Of a stretch of 64,000 bases of DNA, positions 52,216 to 60,555 are shown in pieces. The DNA is from Candidatus Gastranaerophilales bacterium. Lineage in GTDB: Bacteria > Cyanobacteriota > Vampirovibrionia > Gastranaerophilales > Gastranaerophilaceae. The translations under genes were made by a program, and so were the position numbers. Location of the stretch: NCBI GenBank assembly GCA_947624325.1, contig CANQJT010000001.1, forward strand, positions 1 through 64,000, written 5' to 3'. How positions within the stretch are numbered: the stretch's first letter is position 1; the number at the start of each line of letters is the position of its first letter. The notes beneath the pieces are model-generated. The model searched no databases. It was not told the DNA's origin and saw nothing but the letters and a program-made list of their open reading frames with translations.

Positions 52216-53904
52216 ATGGGATTACCAAATGTAGCATATTTCTCAATGGAAATAGCAATTGACCAATCTATTGCAACATATTCTGGCGGATTGGGCTTTT
52301 TGGCAGGTTCACACATGTTATCTGCCGGATATTTACAAATGCCGATGGTAGGTGTAACAATGTTATGGTCTTATGGTTATTACAACCAAAGAATTGACCA
52401 TGACGGGAATGTTGAAGTTGCATATATCAGAAAACACTATGATTTTCTAACCGAAATTAATGAATCTGTAAATGTTGATATTTACGGTGAAAGTGTAAAA
52501 GTAAAAGCTTATAAACTTGAACCGGGCATATTTGATACATGTCCTGTTTATTTCTTAACAACGGATATAGAAGAAAACTCGGAATGGGCAAGATCAATAT
52601 CTCATAAGTTATATGACGGAAATGAAAAAATCAGAATTGCTCAAGAAACAGTTTTAGGTATTGCAGGTATCAGACTGTTAGATAAAATCGGTTATAAATA
52701 CGATTGTGTACATTTAAATGAAGGGCATGCTCTTCCTGCCGCATTTGAATTGTTAAATCAATATAACGGCGACTTAAACAGAGTAAAAGAAAAAGTTGTA
52801 TTTACAACACATACACCTGTTGCCGCAGGAAATGAAGTTCACTGGGTTGATAATTTATTAAAGGGCGGTTTCTTTGCTGGTTGTTCAAGAGAAAGAGCAG
52901 TTCAGCTAGGTGGAGAACAATTCTCTTTGACTGTTGCTGCACTTAGAATGTCCAGACTCGCTAATGCCGTATCTCAGTTACATGGACTTGTTTCAAATAA
53001 AATGTGGAACTGGGTTGAAGGCAGATGCCCGATTAGAGCTATTACAAATGCTGTTAACCTCCATTACTGGCAGGATGACAGAATGAAAACCGACAACCTT
53101 GAAGCTTTATTGGATTCTAAAAAAGAAATGAAAAAAGAAGTATTTGAATTTATTGCTAATACTGTCGGTAAAAGATTAGATCCGAATGTTTTAACTATTA
53201 CCTGGGCAAGAAGATTTGCTGACTATAAACGTGCTTGGCTTATCTTTATGGATGAAAACAGAATTTTGAAACTGTTAAACGAAAATAAAGTCCAATTAAT
53301 TTTCGCAGGTAAATTCCACCCCGATGATGTTATCGGAAAAGAAATGTTTAATAAAATATTAAGAAGTTCTTATTCTATGAAGAATGTTGTTGTTCTTACA
53401 GGTTATGAACTTGATTTAAGCGGTAAATTAAAAAGAGCATCTGATATTTGGTTAAATACACCGTTAAGACCTTTTGAAGCATCAGGTACATCAGGCATGA
53501 GTGCTAATGCAAACGGTGCTTTACACTTATCAACATTTGACGGTTGGACTGTTGAAGGTACATTCCCCGGAATTAACGGTTATACAATTGAATATCCGGG
53601 TCTTGATGACAATATTCCTTGGGAAGAAAGACACAGAAAAGATTATGAATGTATGATGGATATTATAGAAAATCAAATTATTCCTACATACTATAATGAC
53701 AAGACAAAATGGGCTATTATGATGCGTCAGGCAATCAGAACTGCTGAATCTTACTTTAATTCAGACAGAATGGTAATTGAATACTATAACAGGTTATATA
53801 AACCCATAGCTCACGGTAGTGATGAAGGCGGTGTCTCTAATCAGGATTATCAGGCCGCAACAACTCCATCTAATGATGCCTGGACTTTTTCAAATATCAA
53901 ATAA
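52216..53904 (+). CDS. GT35 alpha-glucan phosphorylase homologue lacking the PLP lysine
   Basis: 562 residues, the short bacterial/archaeal form. Family parts are clear: VAYFSMEIAIDQSIATYSGG then LGFLAGSHMLSA at the N-terminus, HLNEGHALPAA (167-176), FTTHTPVAAGNE, WARRFADYKR (330-339), FAGKFHP and LNTPLRPFEASGTSGMSANA. In GT35 enzymes the last motif has lysine (GMK) that binds pyridoxal phosphate, which is essential for phosphorolysis; here that residue is S429. The rest of the domain is intact, so this is not a frameshift. The reaction is therefore uncertain. A possible role with glgA in glycogen metabolism is inferred. Confidence 0.85.
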   Translation: MGLPNVAYFSMEIAIDQSIATYSGGLGFLAGSHMLSAGYLQMPMVGVTMLWSYGYYNQRIDHDGNVEVAYIRKHYDFLTEINESVNVDIYGESVKVKAYKLEPGIFDTCPVYFLTTDIEENSEWARSISHKLYDGNEKIRIAQETVLGIAGIRLLDKIGYKYDCVHLNEGHALPAAFELLNQYNGDLNRVKEKVVFTTHTPVAAGNEVHWVDNLLKGGFFAGCSRERAVQLGGEQFSLTVAALRMSRLANAVSQLHGLVSNKMWNWVEGRCPIRAITNAVNLHYWQDDRMKTDNLEALLDSKKEMKKEVFEFIANTVGKRLDPNVLTITWARRFADYKRAWLIFMDENRILKLLNENKVQLIFAGKFHPDDVIGKEMFNKILRSSYSMKNVVVLTGYELDLSGKLKRASDIWLNTPLRPFEASGTSGMSANANGALHLSTFDGWTVEGTFPGINGYTIEYPGLDDNIPWEERHRKDYECMMDIIENQIIPTYYNDKTKWAIMMRQAIRTAESYFNSDRMVIEYYNRLYKPIAHGSDEGGVSNQDYQAATTPSNDAWTFSNIK

Positions 53905-53921
53905 ATTATGAAAAATATAAT

Positions 53922-53952
53922 AAAAAGGGACTTAATAATAGTCCCTTTTTTT
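53922..53952 (+). terminator. intrinsic terminator after the GT35 gene
   Basis: AAAAAGGGACT (53922-53932) pairs with AGTCCCTTTTT (53940-53950) around TAATAAT, then more T's. It lies just before the next ATG. Confidence 0.9.
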
Positions 53953-53968
53953 GTGGTTTAATATTTTT

Positions 53969-54508
53969 ATGAAAAAACAATTACGTAAACAAGCGCTTGA
54001 ATTAAGAAAAACCCTGCCGATTGAGAAAATAAGTAAATTAATTATTAATAATCTTCTTTTATCGGAAGAGTATAAAATGGCAAAGAATATTCTTTGTTAT
54101 TACCCTCTTGAAAATGAAGTTAATGTTAAATTTTGTCTAAATGATAAGTCTAAAAATTGGTATCTTCCGAGAGTAAATTGTGAAAATCTTGAAATATGCA
54201 AATATTTAGGTGATGACTTTTTATCTGAGGGCTGTTTTAAAGTTTTAGAACCGACTAATGATAAAGTAAAAAATCTTGATTTGCTTGATTTAATCATAGT
54301 ACCTTGTGTCTGTGCAGATAAAAACGGATATCGAATAGGCTATGGTAAAGGATTTTATGACAGATTTCTTTCTTCGCTTAACTTTAATCCTTTAAAGATA
54401 ATACTTGTACCCTCTAAATTGTTATATGAGTCTGTTTATCCTGATAAATTTGATGTTAAGTGTGATATCATCTTTACGGAAACCGAAAAAATTTCTTTGC
54501 AATGTTAA
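53969..54508 (+). CDS. fthC: 5-formyltetrahydrofolate cyclo-ligase
   Basis: ATP-dependent conversion of 5-formyl-THF to methenyl-THF. About 179 residues. MKKQLRKQALELRK at the N-terminus holds basic ATP/folate residues, and NGYRIGYGKGFYDRFL is the family signature. IIVPCVCAD precedes it. The ATG at 53969 is chosen over a start six codons up inside the terminator; TTTAAT ends six bases before it. Confidence 0.9.
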   Translation: MKKQLRKQALELRKTLPIEKISKLIINNLLLSEEYKMAKNILCYYPLENEVNVKFCLNDKSKNWYLPRVNCENLEICKYLGDDFLSEGCFKVLEPTNDKVKNLDLLDLIIVPCVCADKNGYRIGYGKGFYDRFLSSLNFNPLKIILVPSKLLYESVYPDKFDVKCDIIFTETEKISLQC

Positions 54509-54587
54509 AAAACGGTTAATATATTTGTCTTGTATGTTTTTTAGAGTAAAATTATATTAGTAGAATATATAATCGGGATGTATTGAA

Positions 54588-54695
54588 ATGGAATTTTTTA
54601 GAAAAAATAGAAAAATAATATTAATAATACTATTGGTATGCTTAATTTTATGGTTCTTAGGTGTCGGAATGTTAAGTGTATTTTTATTAAAATAA
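54588..54695 (+). CDS. 35-residue single-span membrane protein
   Basis: MEFFRKNRKIILIILLVC then a hydrophobic stretch to VFLLK: one membrane helix (about 10-33) with a positively charged N-terminus, so the N-end is predicted inside. TATAAT at 54568-54573 is 14 bases before the ATG. It ends 12 bases before the M23 peptidase ATG and is probably co-transcribed. Small membrane proteins often modulate neighbours; no evidence for a partner here. Confidence 0.5.
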   Translation: MEFFRKNRKIILIILLVCLILWFLGVGMLSVFLLK

Positions 54696-54707
54696 TTGGT
54701 ATATGTA

Positions 54708-55838
54708 ATGAAATTACTTGTAAAAAGTGTAATATATATAGTTTTGATTTTAATAATTTTTACAAATTGTAATTTAGAAGCATTTGCGGATAATAATGCT
54801 TCTAACATTAATAATGTTGAGCAAAAAAGAAAACAAATAAGACTTAAAATTAATTCACTTAAAAAACTAGAAAGGCAAGAAACAAATAAGCTTACAAGAA
54901 ATCAGCAAAAATTAGAAAAAAATCAAAAGGCAATAAAAGATTCTCAAGAGAAAATGAAGAAAAAACAGTCTAATATTGTTCAACTTCAAAAAGAGCTTGA
55001 TTTATACTTAAAACAATATAACATAAGACAAAAATCTACGGCGGAAAGAATAAGATGTATATATAAAACAAATCATACAATGATATTGGATTTATTGTTG
55101 TCTACGAATAACATAAGTGATTTTCTTGACAGAATATATTATCAGAATTTAATAATTCAATCGGATAAAAAGAAAATGCAAAGTTTAAAAGTAGAAGCAC
55201 AAAATATTGCATTATTGAAAAGAAGATTAGAATATGAAAAATATCAGCTTTCAGGCTTAATAAAAACAATTGATAAAGAAAATGCATCAATTAAAACAAC
55301 AATAAATCAAAATAAATCGATTATTGAAAAAATTCAAAAAGATAAAAGAGCATATGAAAAATCGGAGCGAGAATTAAAGAAACAATCAGACCGATTGACA
55401 TCAATGATTTCAAAATCTACAAAGAACAGCGGTGTAGTTGTAGGCAGCGGATTTTTGCTTCCTGTTCATGGCAGGGTTACTTCTCCTTTTGGTTGGAGGA
55501 CTCACCCTATATTTAAATCAAGAATATTCCATACCGGTATAGACTACGGTGTTCCGTACGGAACACCAATAAAAGCTGCGAATGCAGGAAAGGTTATATA
55601 TTCCGGATGGTACGGCGGATATGGTAAAGTTGTAATATTAGACCACGGCTCTTGTACGGGACAGCCTACCACAACTTTATATGCACATATGTCACAGCAA
55701 AAAGTATCAGTAGGTCAAAATGTTGTCAGAGGACAAGTTATTGGATTAGTAGGTACAACAGGTTATGCTACAGGGCCGCATTTACATTTTGAAGTCCGTA
55801 TTAACGGTAAACCTCAAAATCCTAACAGTTATTTATAA
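54708..55838 (+). CDS. M23 metallopeptidase / EnvC-like murein hydrolase activator
   Basis: 376 residues. Signal peptide 1-27 (AFADN), a long coiled coil (28-235) with KLTRNQQKLEKNQK-type heptads, then a LytM domain (about 245-376): HTGIDYG supplies H and D zinc ligands, TLYAHM and GPHLHFEV supply the others. All zinc ligands appear present, so it may be active, unlike EnvC itself which is degenerate. Acts in the periplasm on peptidoglycan during growth or division. The start at 54708 follows the 35-residue ORF; a TTG four codons up is the alternative. Confidence 0.9.
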   Translation: MKLLVKSVIYIVLILIIFTNCNLEAFADNNASNINNVEQKRKQIRLKINSLKKLERQETNKLTRNQQKLEKNQKAIKDSQEKMKKKQSNIVQLQKELDLYLKQYNIRQKSTAERIRCIYKTNHTMILDLLLSTNNISDFLDRIYYQNLIIQSDKKKMQSLKVEAQNIALLKRRLEYEKYQLSGLIKTIDKENASIKTTINQNKSIIEKIQKDKRAYEKSERELKKQSDRLTSMISKSTKNSGVVVGSGFLLPVHGRVTSPFGWRTHPIFKSRIFHTGIDYGVPYGTPIKAANAGKVIYSGWYGGYGKVVILDHGSCTGQPTTTLYAHMSQQKVSVGQNVVRGQVIGLVGTTGYATGPHLHFEVRINGKPQNPNSYL

Positions 55839-55849
55839 GGGCAGTATAG

Positions 55850-58090
55850 TTGAAGATTAAATATATAATAACAATTTTATTTATTTTTATAATTCCGTCA
55901 AAATTGATGGCGGCTGATTTTGATGCTGAATTAGGTATGGATCCTTTTTATTCATCTTTAAATCCTGAATATGTTGAAGGTGAAGTTAATAAATATGATA
56001 CACTTGTAGATTTGTTAAAAAACAAAAAATCGAAAAAAAGAGATAATAAGTCTAAAGTTATTAAATATAATAATGAAACTCAAAATGAAGAGCAAACAAA
56101 ACTTCAGGAGCAAAAAAATGCTGTAATCGATATAAAAAATAAGGAAGAAGACAATAAAAAGGCAGAAGTACCCGAAAAAAAAGTTTTACCCGGAATTTTG
56201 CCTGATGAAAACAAAAATAATCAAAAAAAGACAAAACGATTTGTAACTCACAAATACAGAGATGATGCAAGTCTTGCACGAGCTTTAGACAGAGAAGAAC
56301 GTGAAAAAGAAAGACAGAAAGAAAAAGAAGAAGAACTTTTATCCGGTGAACCTGAATTTAGTATCAAGAATTTATTTCATTTTAATAAAAAGAAAAAAGT
56401 AAAAACTGAAATTGATATAGTAAATAAAGAACCTGATGTTGAATTTACGGCAGATTATATGGAGTATTTCCCTGACAGGTATGAGATAGAAGCTGTAGGT
56501 AATGCCAAAATTGAATTAAAGAAAAGTAAAATTTCACTTAGTGCAAATAAAATTGTCTTTAATTATGACAGAAATATTTTAAGGGCAAATGAAAATGTTG
56601 TGCTTGTTTCATCAGGTACAGTTACTGAAGGTGATTTTATTAAATTGGATTTGAGTAAGCCTGAAGGGTGGATAGAATCACCGGTTACCGTAAACGATGA
56701 TATAAAACTATCCGCAAAAGAAGCTTTTATGTATTCTGACAGAATTGAAGAATATGAAGGTACCGCAAAAATTTATAAGAATGAGACAATAAGATTTGGA
56801 GCTACTTCTTTTTCAAATTATGTTGACCAAAGTGGTATTTTTGCAAGATATCTTTCGGATGATACTGAAAAAATGCCAAGGGGAGTATATTCAATTAAAG
56901 CAAAAACAATATATGTAAATTCACAAGATGAACATGATGTAATAACAATAAAAAATGCTGATGTGTATATCAAAAATCATAAGGTTGCATCTATCCCTTC
57001 TTTCAAATTGGTATCTAATAAAACTCATTCAAGTATGGAAACAAATATGCCTGAATTTGGATCTATTGCAGATATGGGAATGTATATAGGTCCTGCTGTT
57101 GTGTTAAATGTTCCCGGTGGTTCCACTTTAAAACTTGTACCTATGGTGACTTATGGTGATAGTGATTTTGGTATCGGCGGTATTGCAAGATTTAGAAATC
57201 CATATAATATGACAGAAGTAGCTTACGGCTCTTCAAAGGATAATATATTAATTAAAGGCAGACATAATATAGCTCCGGGATTAATGCTCAACTATTCAAG
57301 ATTGACAAATCAGAGCGAATGGTTTTTAGGTTTTAGAAAACCAAAATATTCAGTTGCTCTTGATTATACAAGGGATGATTATATAAAGGATTTAAAACTT
57401 AATTTTTCACAAAAATATACGTTTGGGATTTTTAAAGATTATATTTCCGAAAAACAATCTCACGGCGGAGCATCTGAAGGAAGGTTCAGATGGATGACAC
57501 AAACATTTAAGCCGATATATAATTATGAAAATAAAGAAGGCAATGTTCAATTTAAAGCAGGTCTTGTTGCACAAACGGCTGCAACGGCATATACTTCAGG
57601 TGATGTAACGGGAATATTCAGAATCGGTCCTGCTTTAAATACAAGAGTAGGACCCTGGAGGCAATCATTTGCTTATTATCAGACAGCAATTGCAGGTGAT
57701 ACACCGTTTCTTTTTGATGCCTACAGATACGGTCGTTCAAACTTCGTTATTATAGAAAGTTTAAAATTATGCAAATATCTATCTTTAGGTTACTTATCTT
57801 CTATTGCTATGAACAGAGATATACCTAATTCTGATTTAATTCAAGAAAACAGGCTGCTTGTTGCACTTGGTCCTGATTATGCTAAATTTACAATCGGTTA
57901 CGATGCAATTAGACATAATACTATGTTTTCTATTTCAATGCTCGTAGGTACTGAAAATTCGGATGTATCATTTGAAAAATCAGTTATTAATAATCCTGAT
58001 AAACTCGGTAAAGAAAACTCTAAACAGAGTAAAACAAAAAAGAAAAATTATAAGAAATATAGAAATCCAAAAGTTCCTATTGAAAGTTAG
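55850..58090 (+). CDS. LptD/OstA-like outer-membrane protein (TTG start)
   Basis: 746 residues from TTG; signal peptide 1-20 (LMAADF). A long charged linker (55-195) of Lys/Glu repeats is followed by an OstA/LptA-like beta-jellyroll domain (200-345: FTADYMEYFPDRYEIEAVGN, AKIELKKSKISLSANKI). The rest (350-720) alternates polar and nonpolar residues as a beta barrel and ends with basic KKKNYKKYR. LptD inserts LPS into the outer membrane; cyanobacterial homologues (DUF3769) look like this. The linker is unusual. The start codon is TTG with AAGGGCAG before it and 11 bases after the M23 stop. Confidence 0.8.
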   Translation: MKIKYIITILFIFIIPSKLMAADFDAELGMDPFYSSLNPEYVEGEVNKYDTLVDLLKNKKSKKRDNKSKVIKYNNETQNEEQTKLQEQKNAVIDIKNKEEDNKKAEVPEKKVLPGILPDENKNNQKKTKRFVTHKYRDDASLARALDREEREKERQKEKEEELLSGEPEFSIKNLFHFNKKKKVKTEIDIVNKEPDVEFTADYMEYFPDRYEIEAVGNAKIELKKSKISLSANKIVFNYDRNILRANENVVLVSSGTVTEGDFIKLDLSKPEGWIESPVTVNDDIKLSAKEAFMYSDRIEEYEGTAKIYKNETIRFGATSFSNYVDQSGIFARYLSDDTEKMPRGVYSIKAKTIYVNSQDEHDVITIKNADVYIKNHKVASIPSFKLVSNKTHSSMETNMPEFGSIADMGMYIGPAVVLNVPGGSTLKLVPMVTYGDSDFGIGGIARFRNPYNMTEVAYGSSKDNILIKGRHNIAPGLMLNYSRLTNQSEWFLGFRKPKYSVALDYTRDDYIKDLKLNFSQKYTFGIFKDYISEKQSHGGASEGRFRWMTQTFKPIYNYENKEGNVQFKAGLVAQTAATAYTSGDVTGIFRIGPALNTRVGPWRQSFAYYQTAIAGDTPFLFDAYRYGRSNFVIIESLKLCKYLSLGYLSSIAMNRDIPNSDLIQENRLLVALGPDYAKFTIGYDAIRHNTMFSISMLVGTENSDVSFEKSVINNPDKLGKENSKQSKTKKKNYKKYRNPKVPIES

Positions 58091-59841
58091 TGCATTAAAC
58101 AGCCTTCATCCTGTTTATCTATTTTGTCATCAAAATCATTATCAATGTTGTCAGAGCAAGAACCTATTGATTCATATGACTCTGCTTTTGGATCATACTT
58201 TTCATATTTATCAGGGATTTTATTCCATAAATATTGAAATACTTCTTTTAAATATAAACTTATTTCTTTATTCTTAATAATTAATATATTCTCATCATTA
58301 TATTTTTCACCGTTGTTAGTAAAATTCATAGAGCCTATTATTGAATATTCATCATCAATTATCAGGGCTTTTGAATGTAATTTCCCTGCATAATTTTCAG
58401 TTTTAACTTTTATACCTGCATTCCTTAAAGCTTTATGTATTGAGTATTTATTATGCGCATTAGTTGCATCATTTATTATTTTTATTTCTACTCCTCTGTT
58501 ATGAGCATTAATTAATGCGGATATAAGTTCCTTTTTAGTTATAAAAAATACGGGTATATAAATATATTTTTTTGATTTCTCAATAATCGGAATTATATAT
58601 TTTGTTATTACTGCATCTTGTGGTGAAAATAATATTTTTATTTTTGTTGATTTGTTTAAAATTATTTCTTTTTCGGGATGTGATGACTTTTCTGTATGGA
58701 ATTTTCCATTATACATTTGTTCAAATTCTTTTTTAAATATTTGTGCTGCGGTGTGCGAATTAATTAATACTGATATATTTTCATTAAATCCCGTAATACC
58801 TGTCGATGTGATATTTGCACTTCCCGTAAATACTTTTTGGTTATCAAAAATAAAAAATTTATTATGCATAATTGCACTTCTGCTGTTATTTAAATCATAT
58901 TCTTTATCGGTGTTATAATCACATATTGCTTTTTGCAATTTTTCAGTGTCTTTATAGTAGTTATAATCCTTTTTATCGTAGTCAAAAACAGCTCTTATTT
59001 TAACTCCCCGTCTTTTTGCATTTATAATCGAATTTATTATTTCAGGCTGATTGTCAATTCCGTATAGTGCAATATCTAAAGAACTTTTAGTATTATCAAT
59101 TTCATTTTTTAGGGCAAGACATGCTTTTGTTTGGCATTTCCCAGTGGGTTTCATTATTTTATTTAAATCAAGAAAATATATTTTTATATTATCTTTTTCA
59201 AAGAAATCATTAACGGTATTGTCTTTGAATAATTCAGTTGTATGTACTTCTTCTTTATTTTGAATAATACAACTTTTGCAGGGAATAAAAGTTTCATTTA
59301 TATCGGATTTCTTTATAATTTTATAGTTTTTTACTTTATATGCTTCCAAACACTCTAAAGAATGATATTTTTTACTTTTTAAATTAAAAAGTACATATTT
59401 GTTATAATTTATATTTTTAGCCTTATTAATTATATTTTGTTGAGAAGTTTTTGAATCATCAAAAAAATAACCTGACTTCATTAAAATATCAGTATATTTT
59501 TTATTATTAATTACTATATTATCATCTTTAAATTGAACAAATTTATGATTTAACAGATTTTGTGCCGTTTTTCTTGCATTGTAATCAAAAAATAGTTTTT
59601 CTTTTTGTGAAAGTTCATTTAATAAAGGGAATTTAGTATAATCTGAATTCTTGTCAACAAAATATATGTTGTTGATTTTTACAGGTTGAGTTTCGTCAAA
59701 AATTAAATTTTTATTGAAATCAAGATAAATTTCAGTAGGTGAAATAATCTTGTGTATTTTAATATAATTATTTTTACAGTACGGAATATAAAATGTTAAT
59801 AATGTAAAAAAAACAATAAATAGAACAAAAAATTTTTTCAT
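58087..59841 (-). CDS. secreted double phospholipase-D-like protein with SNase-like N-terminus and Ca-type C-terminal motif
   Basis: 584 residues from MKKFFVLFIVFF; TATAAT lies seven bases before this ATG, and a longer start at 59883 is unlikely. Signal peptide or anchor 1-20. Residues 25-140 resemble a staphylococcal-nuclease-like strand set, followed by KYHSLECLEAYK and IPCKSC, a Cys/His cluster seen in secreted nucleases. Two HKD motifs follow: MHNKFFIFDNQKVFTGSANI and LHSKALIIDDEYSIIGSMNF, the two halves of a PLD-superfamily active site (nuclease or phospholipase). The C-terminus CSDNIDNDFDDKIDKQDEGC is like the calcium-binding CxDGxDNDxDGxxDxxDxxC motif of surface proteins. Four-base overlap with the LptD-like gene. 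Confidence 0.8.
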   Translation of the reverse strand: MKKFFVLFIVFFTLLTFYIPYCKNNYIKIHKIISPTEIYLDFNKNLIFDETQPVKINNIYFVDKNSDYTKFPLLNELSQKEKLFFDYNARKTAQNLLNHKFVQFKDDNIVINNKKYTDILMKSGYFFDDSKTSQQNIINKAKNINYNKYVLFNLKSKKYHSLECLEAYKVKNYKIIKKSDINETFIPCKSCIIQNKEEVHTTELFKDNTVNDFFEKDNIKIYFLDLNKIMKPTGKCQTKACLALKNEIDNTKSSLDIALYGIDNQPEIINSIINAKRRGVKIRAVFDYDKKDYNYYKDTEKLQKAICDYNTDKEYDLNNSRSAIMHNKFFIFDNQKVFTGSANITSTGITGFNENISVLINSHTAAQIFKKEFEQMYNGKFHTEKSSHPEKEIILNKSTKIKILFSPQDAVITKYIIPIIEKSKKYIYIPVFFITKKELISALINAHNRGVEIKIINDATNAHNKYSIHKALRNAGIKVKTENYAGKLHSKALIIDDEYSIIGSMNFTNNGEKYNDENILIIKNKEISLYLKEVFQYLWNKIPDKYEKYDPKAESYESIGSCSDNIDNDFDDKIDKQDEGCLMH

Positions 59842-60013
59842 ATTGTTTATTATACATGAAATTATCAAAAAAAAATTAATCAAATTTATTAATTATGTAT
59901 ATTTATAGTAGTTAAAAGGGGAATATGTAAAATGTAATTTGTGCGTTTAAATGAGTTTTAATTATTGCTCAATGGCAATAAGATTGTAGAAAAGTGTTGT
60001 GTAGTGGTGAAAT

Positions 60014-60355
60014 ATGAAAAATACAAAATTAAAAATAGGAGAACAAATTAAAAAATACAGATTAATGAGAGGAATGACTCAAAACGATTTAGCCGAAAAA
60101 ATAGGGATTACGGAAAAACAAATATCAAAAATTGAAACAGGTGTTCATTATCCCATGTTTGAGAATTTCGTAAAAATTATGGATGTACTTGGTGTACAAA
60201 TGAAAGATTTTGATTATGAAATTCAAACAGAAAATAATATAATAAGAAACAGTATATTAAAAATATTAAACAGAGCAACGGATTCAGAGTTAAAATATTA
60301 TTCCGTATTAATTAAGCAATTAGACAGATTATTTAAAGAAAATAAAAGTAAATAA
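60014..60355 (+). CDS. XRE-family helix-turn-helix regulator
   Basis: 113 residues. HTH_3 domain at 8-62 (IKKYRLMRGMTQNDLAEKIG then ITEKQISKIETGVHYP), then a helical tail of 45 residues. Preceded by GTGGTGA. It lies upstream of tRNA-Ser and the methyltransferase cassette and might be the controller protein of that cassette, although the tRNA gene stands between. An AAAGTAAAT/ATTTACTTT stem overlaps its stop and could be a weak terminator. Confidence 0.85.
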   Translation: MKNTKLKIGEQIKKYRLMRGMTQNDLAEKIGITEKQISKIETGVHYPMFENFVKIMDVLGVQMKDFDYEIQTENNIIRNSILKILNRATDSELKYYSVLIKQLDRLFKENKSK

Positions 60356-60403
60356 AATATTTACTTTATATTTTGAATCCGTTAATATATAGTAAACAGT
60401 AAT

Positions 60404-60491
60404 GGAGAGGTGTCCGAGCGGTTTAAGGTGCAGACCTGGAACGTCTGTGTAGGGGAAGACTCTACCGCGAGTTCGAATCTCGCCCTCTCCG
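60404..60491 (+). tRNA. tRNA-Ser (anticodon GGA)
   Basis: Acceptor GGAGAGG pairs with CCTCTCC, discriminator G at 60491. Anticodon stem CAGAC/GTCTG encloses CTGGAAC (anticodon GGA, reads UCC/UCU). A long variable arm (AGGGGAAGACTCT) marks a class II tRNA. T loop GTTCGAATC. CCA is not encoded. The methyltransferase cassette starts 64 bases after it. Confidence 0.95.
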
Positions 60492-60555
60492 TTTGTTTTA
60501 TTAAAAAGTTTAAAAATTTTACCTTATGTAAATAATAGTATTACAATAATTTATA

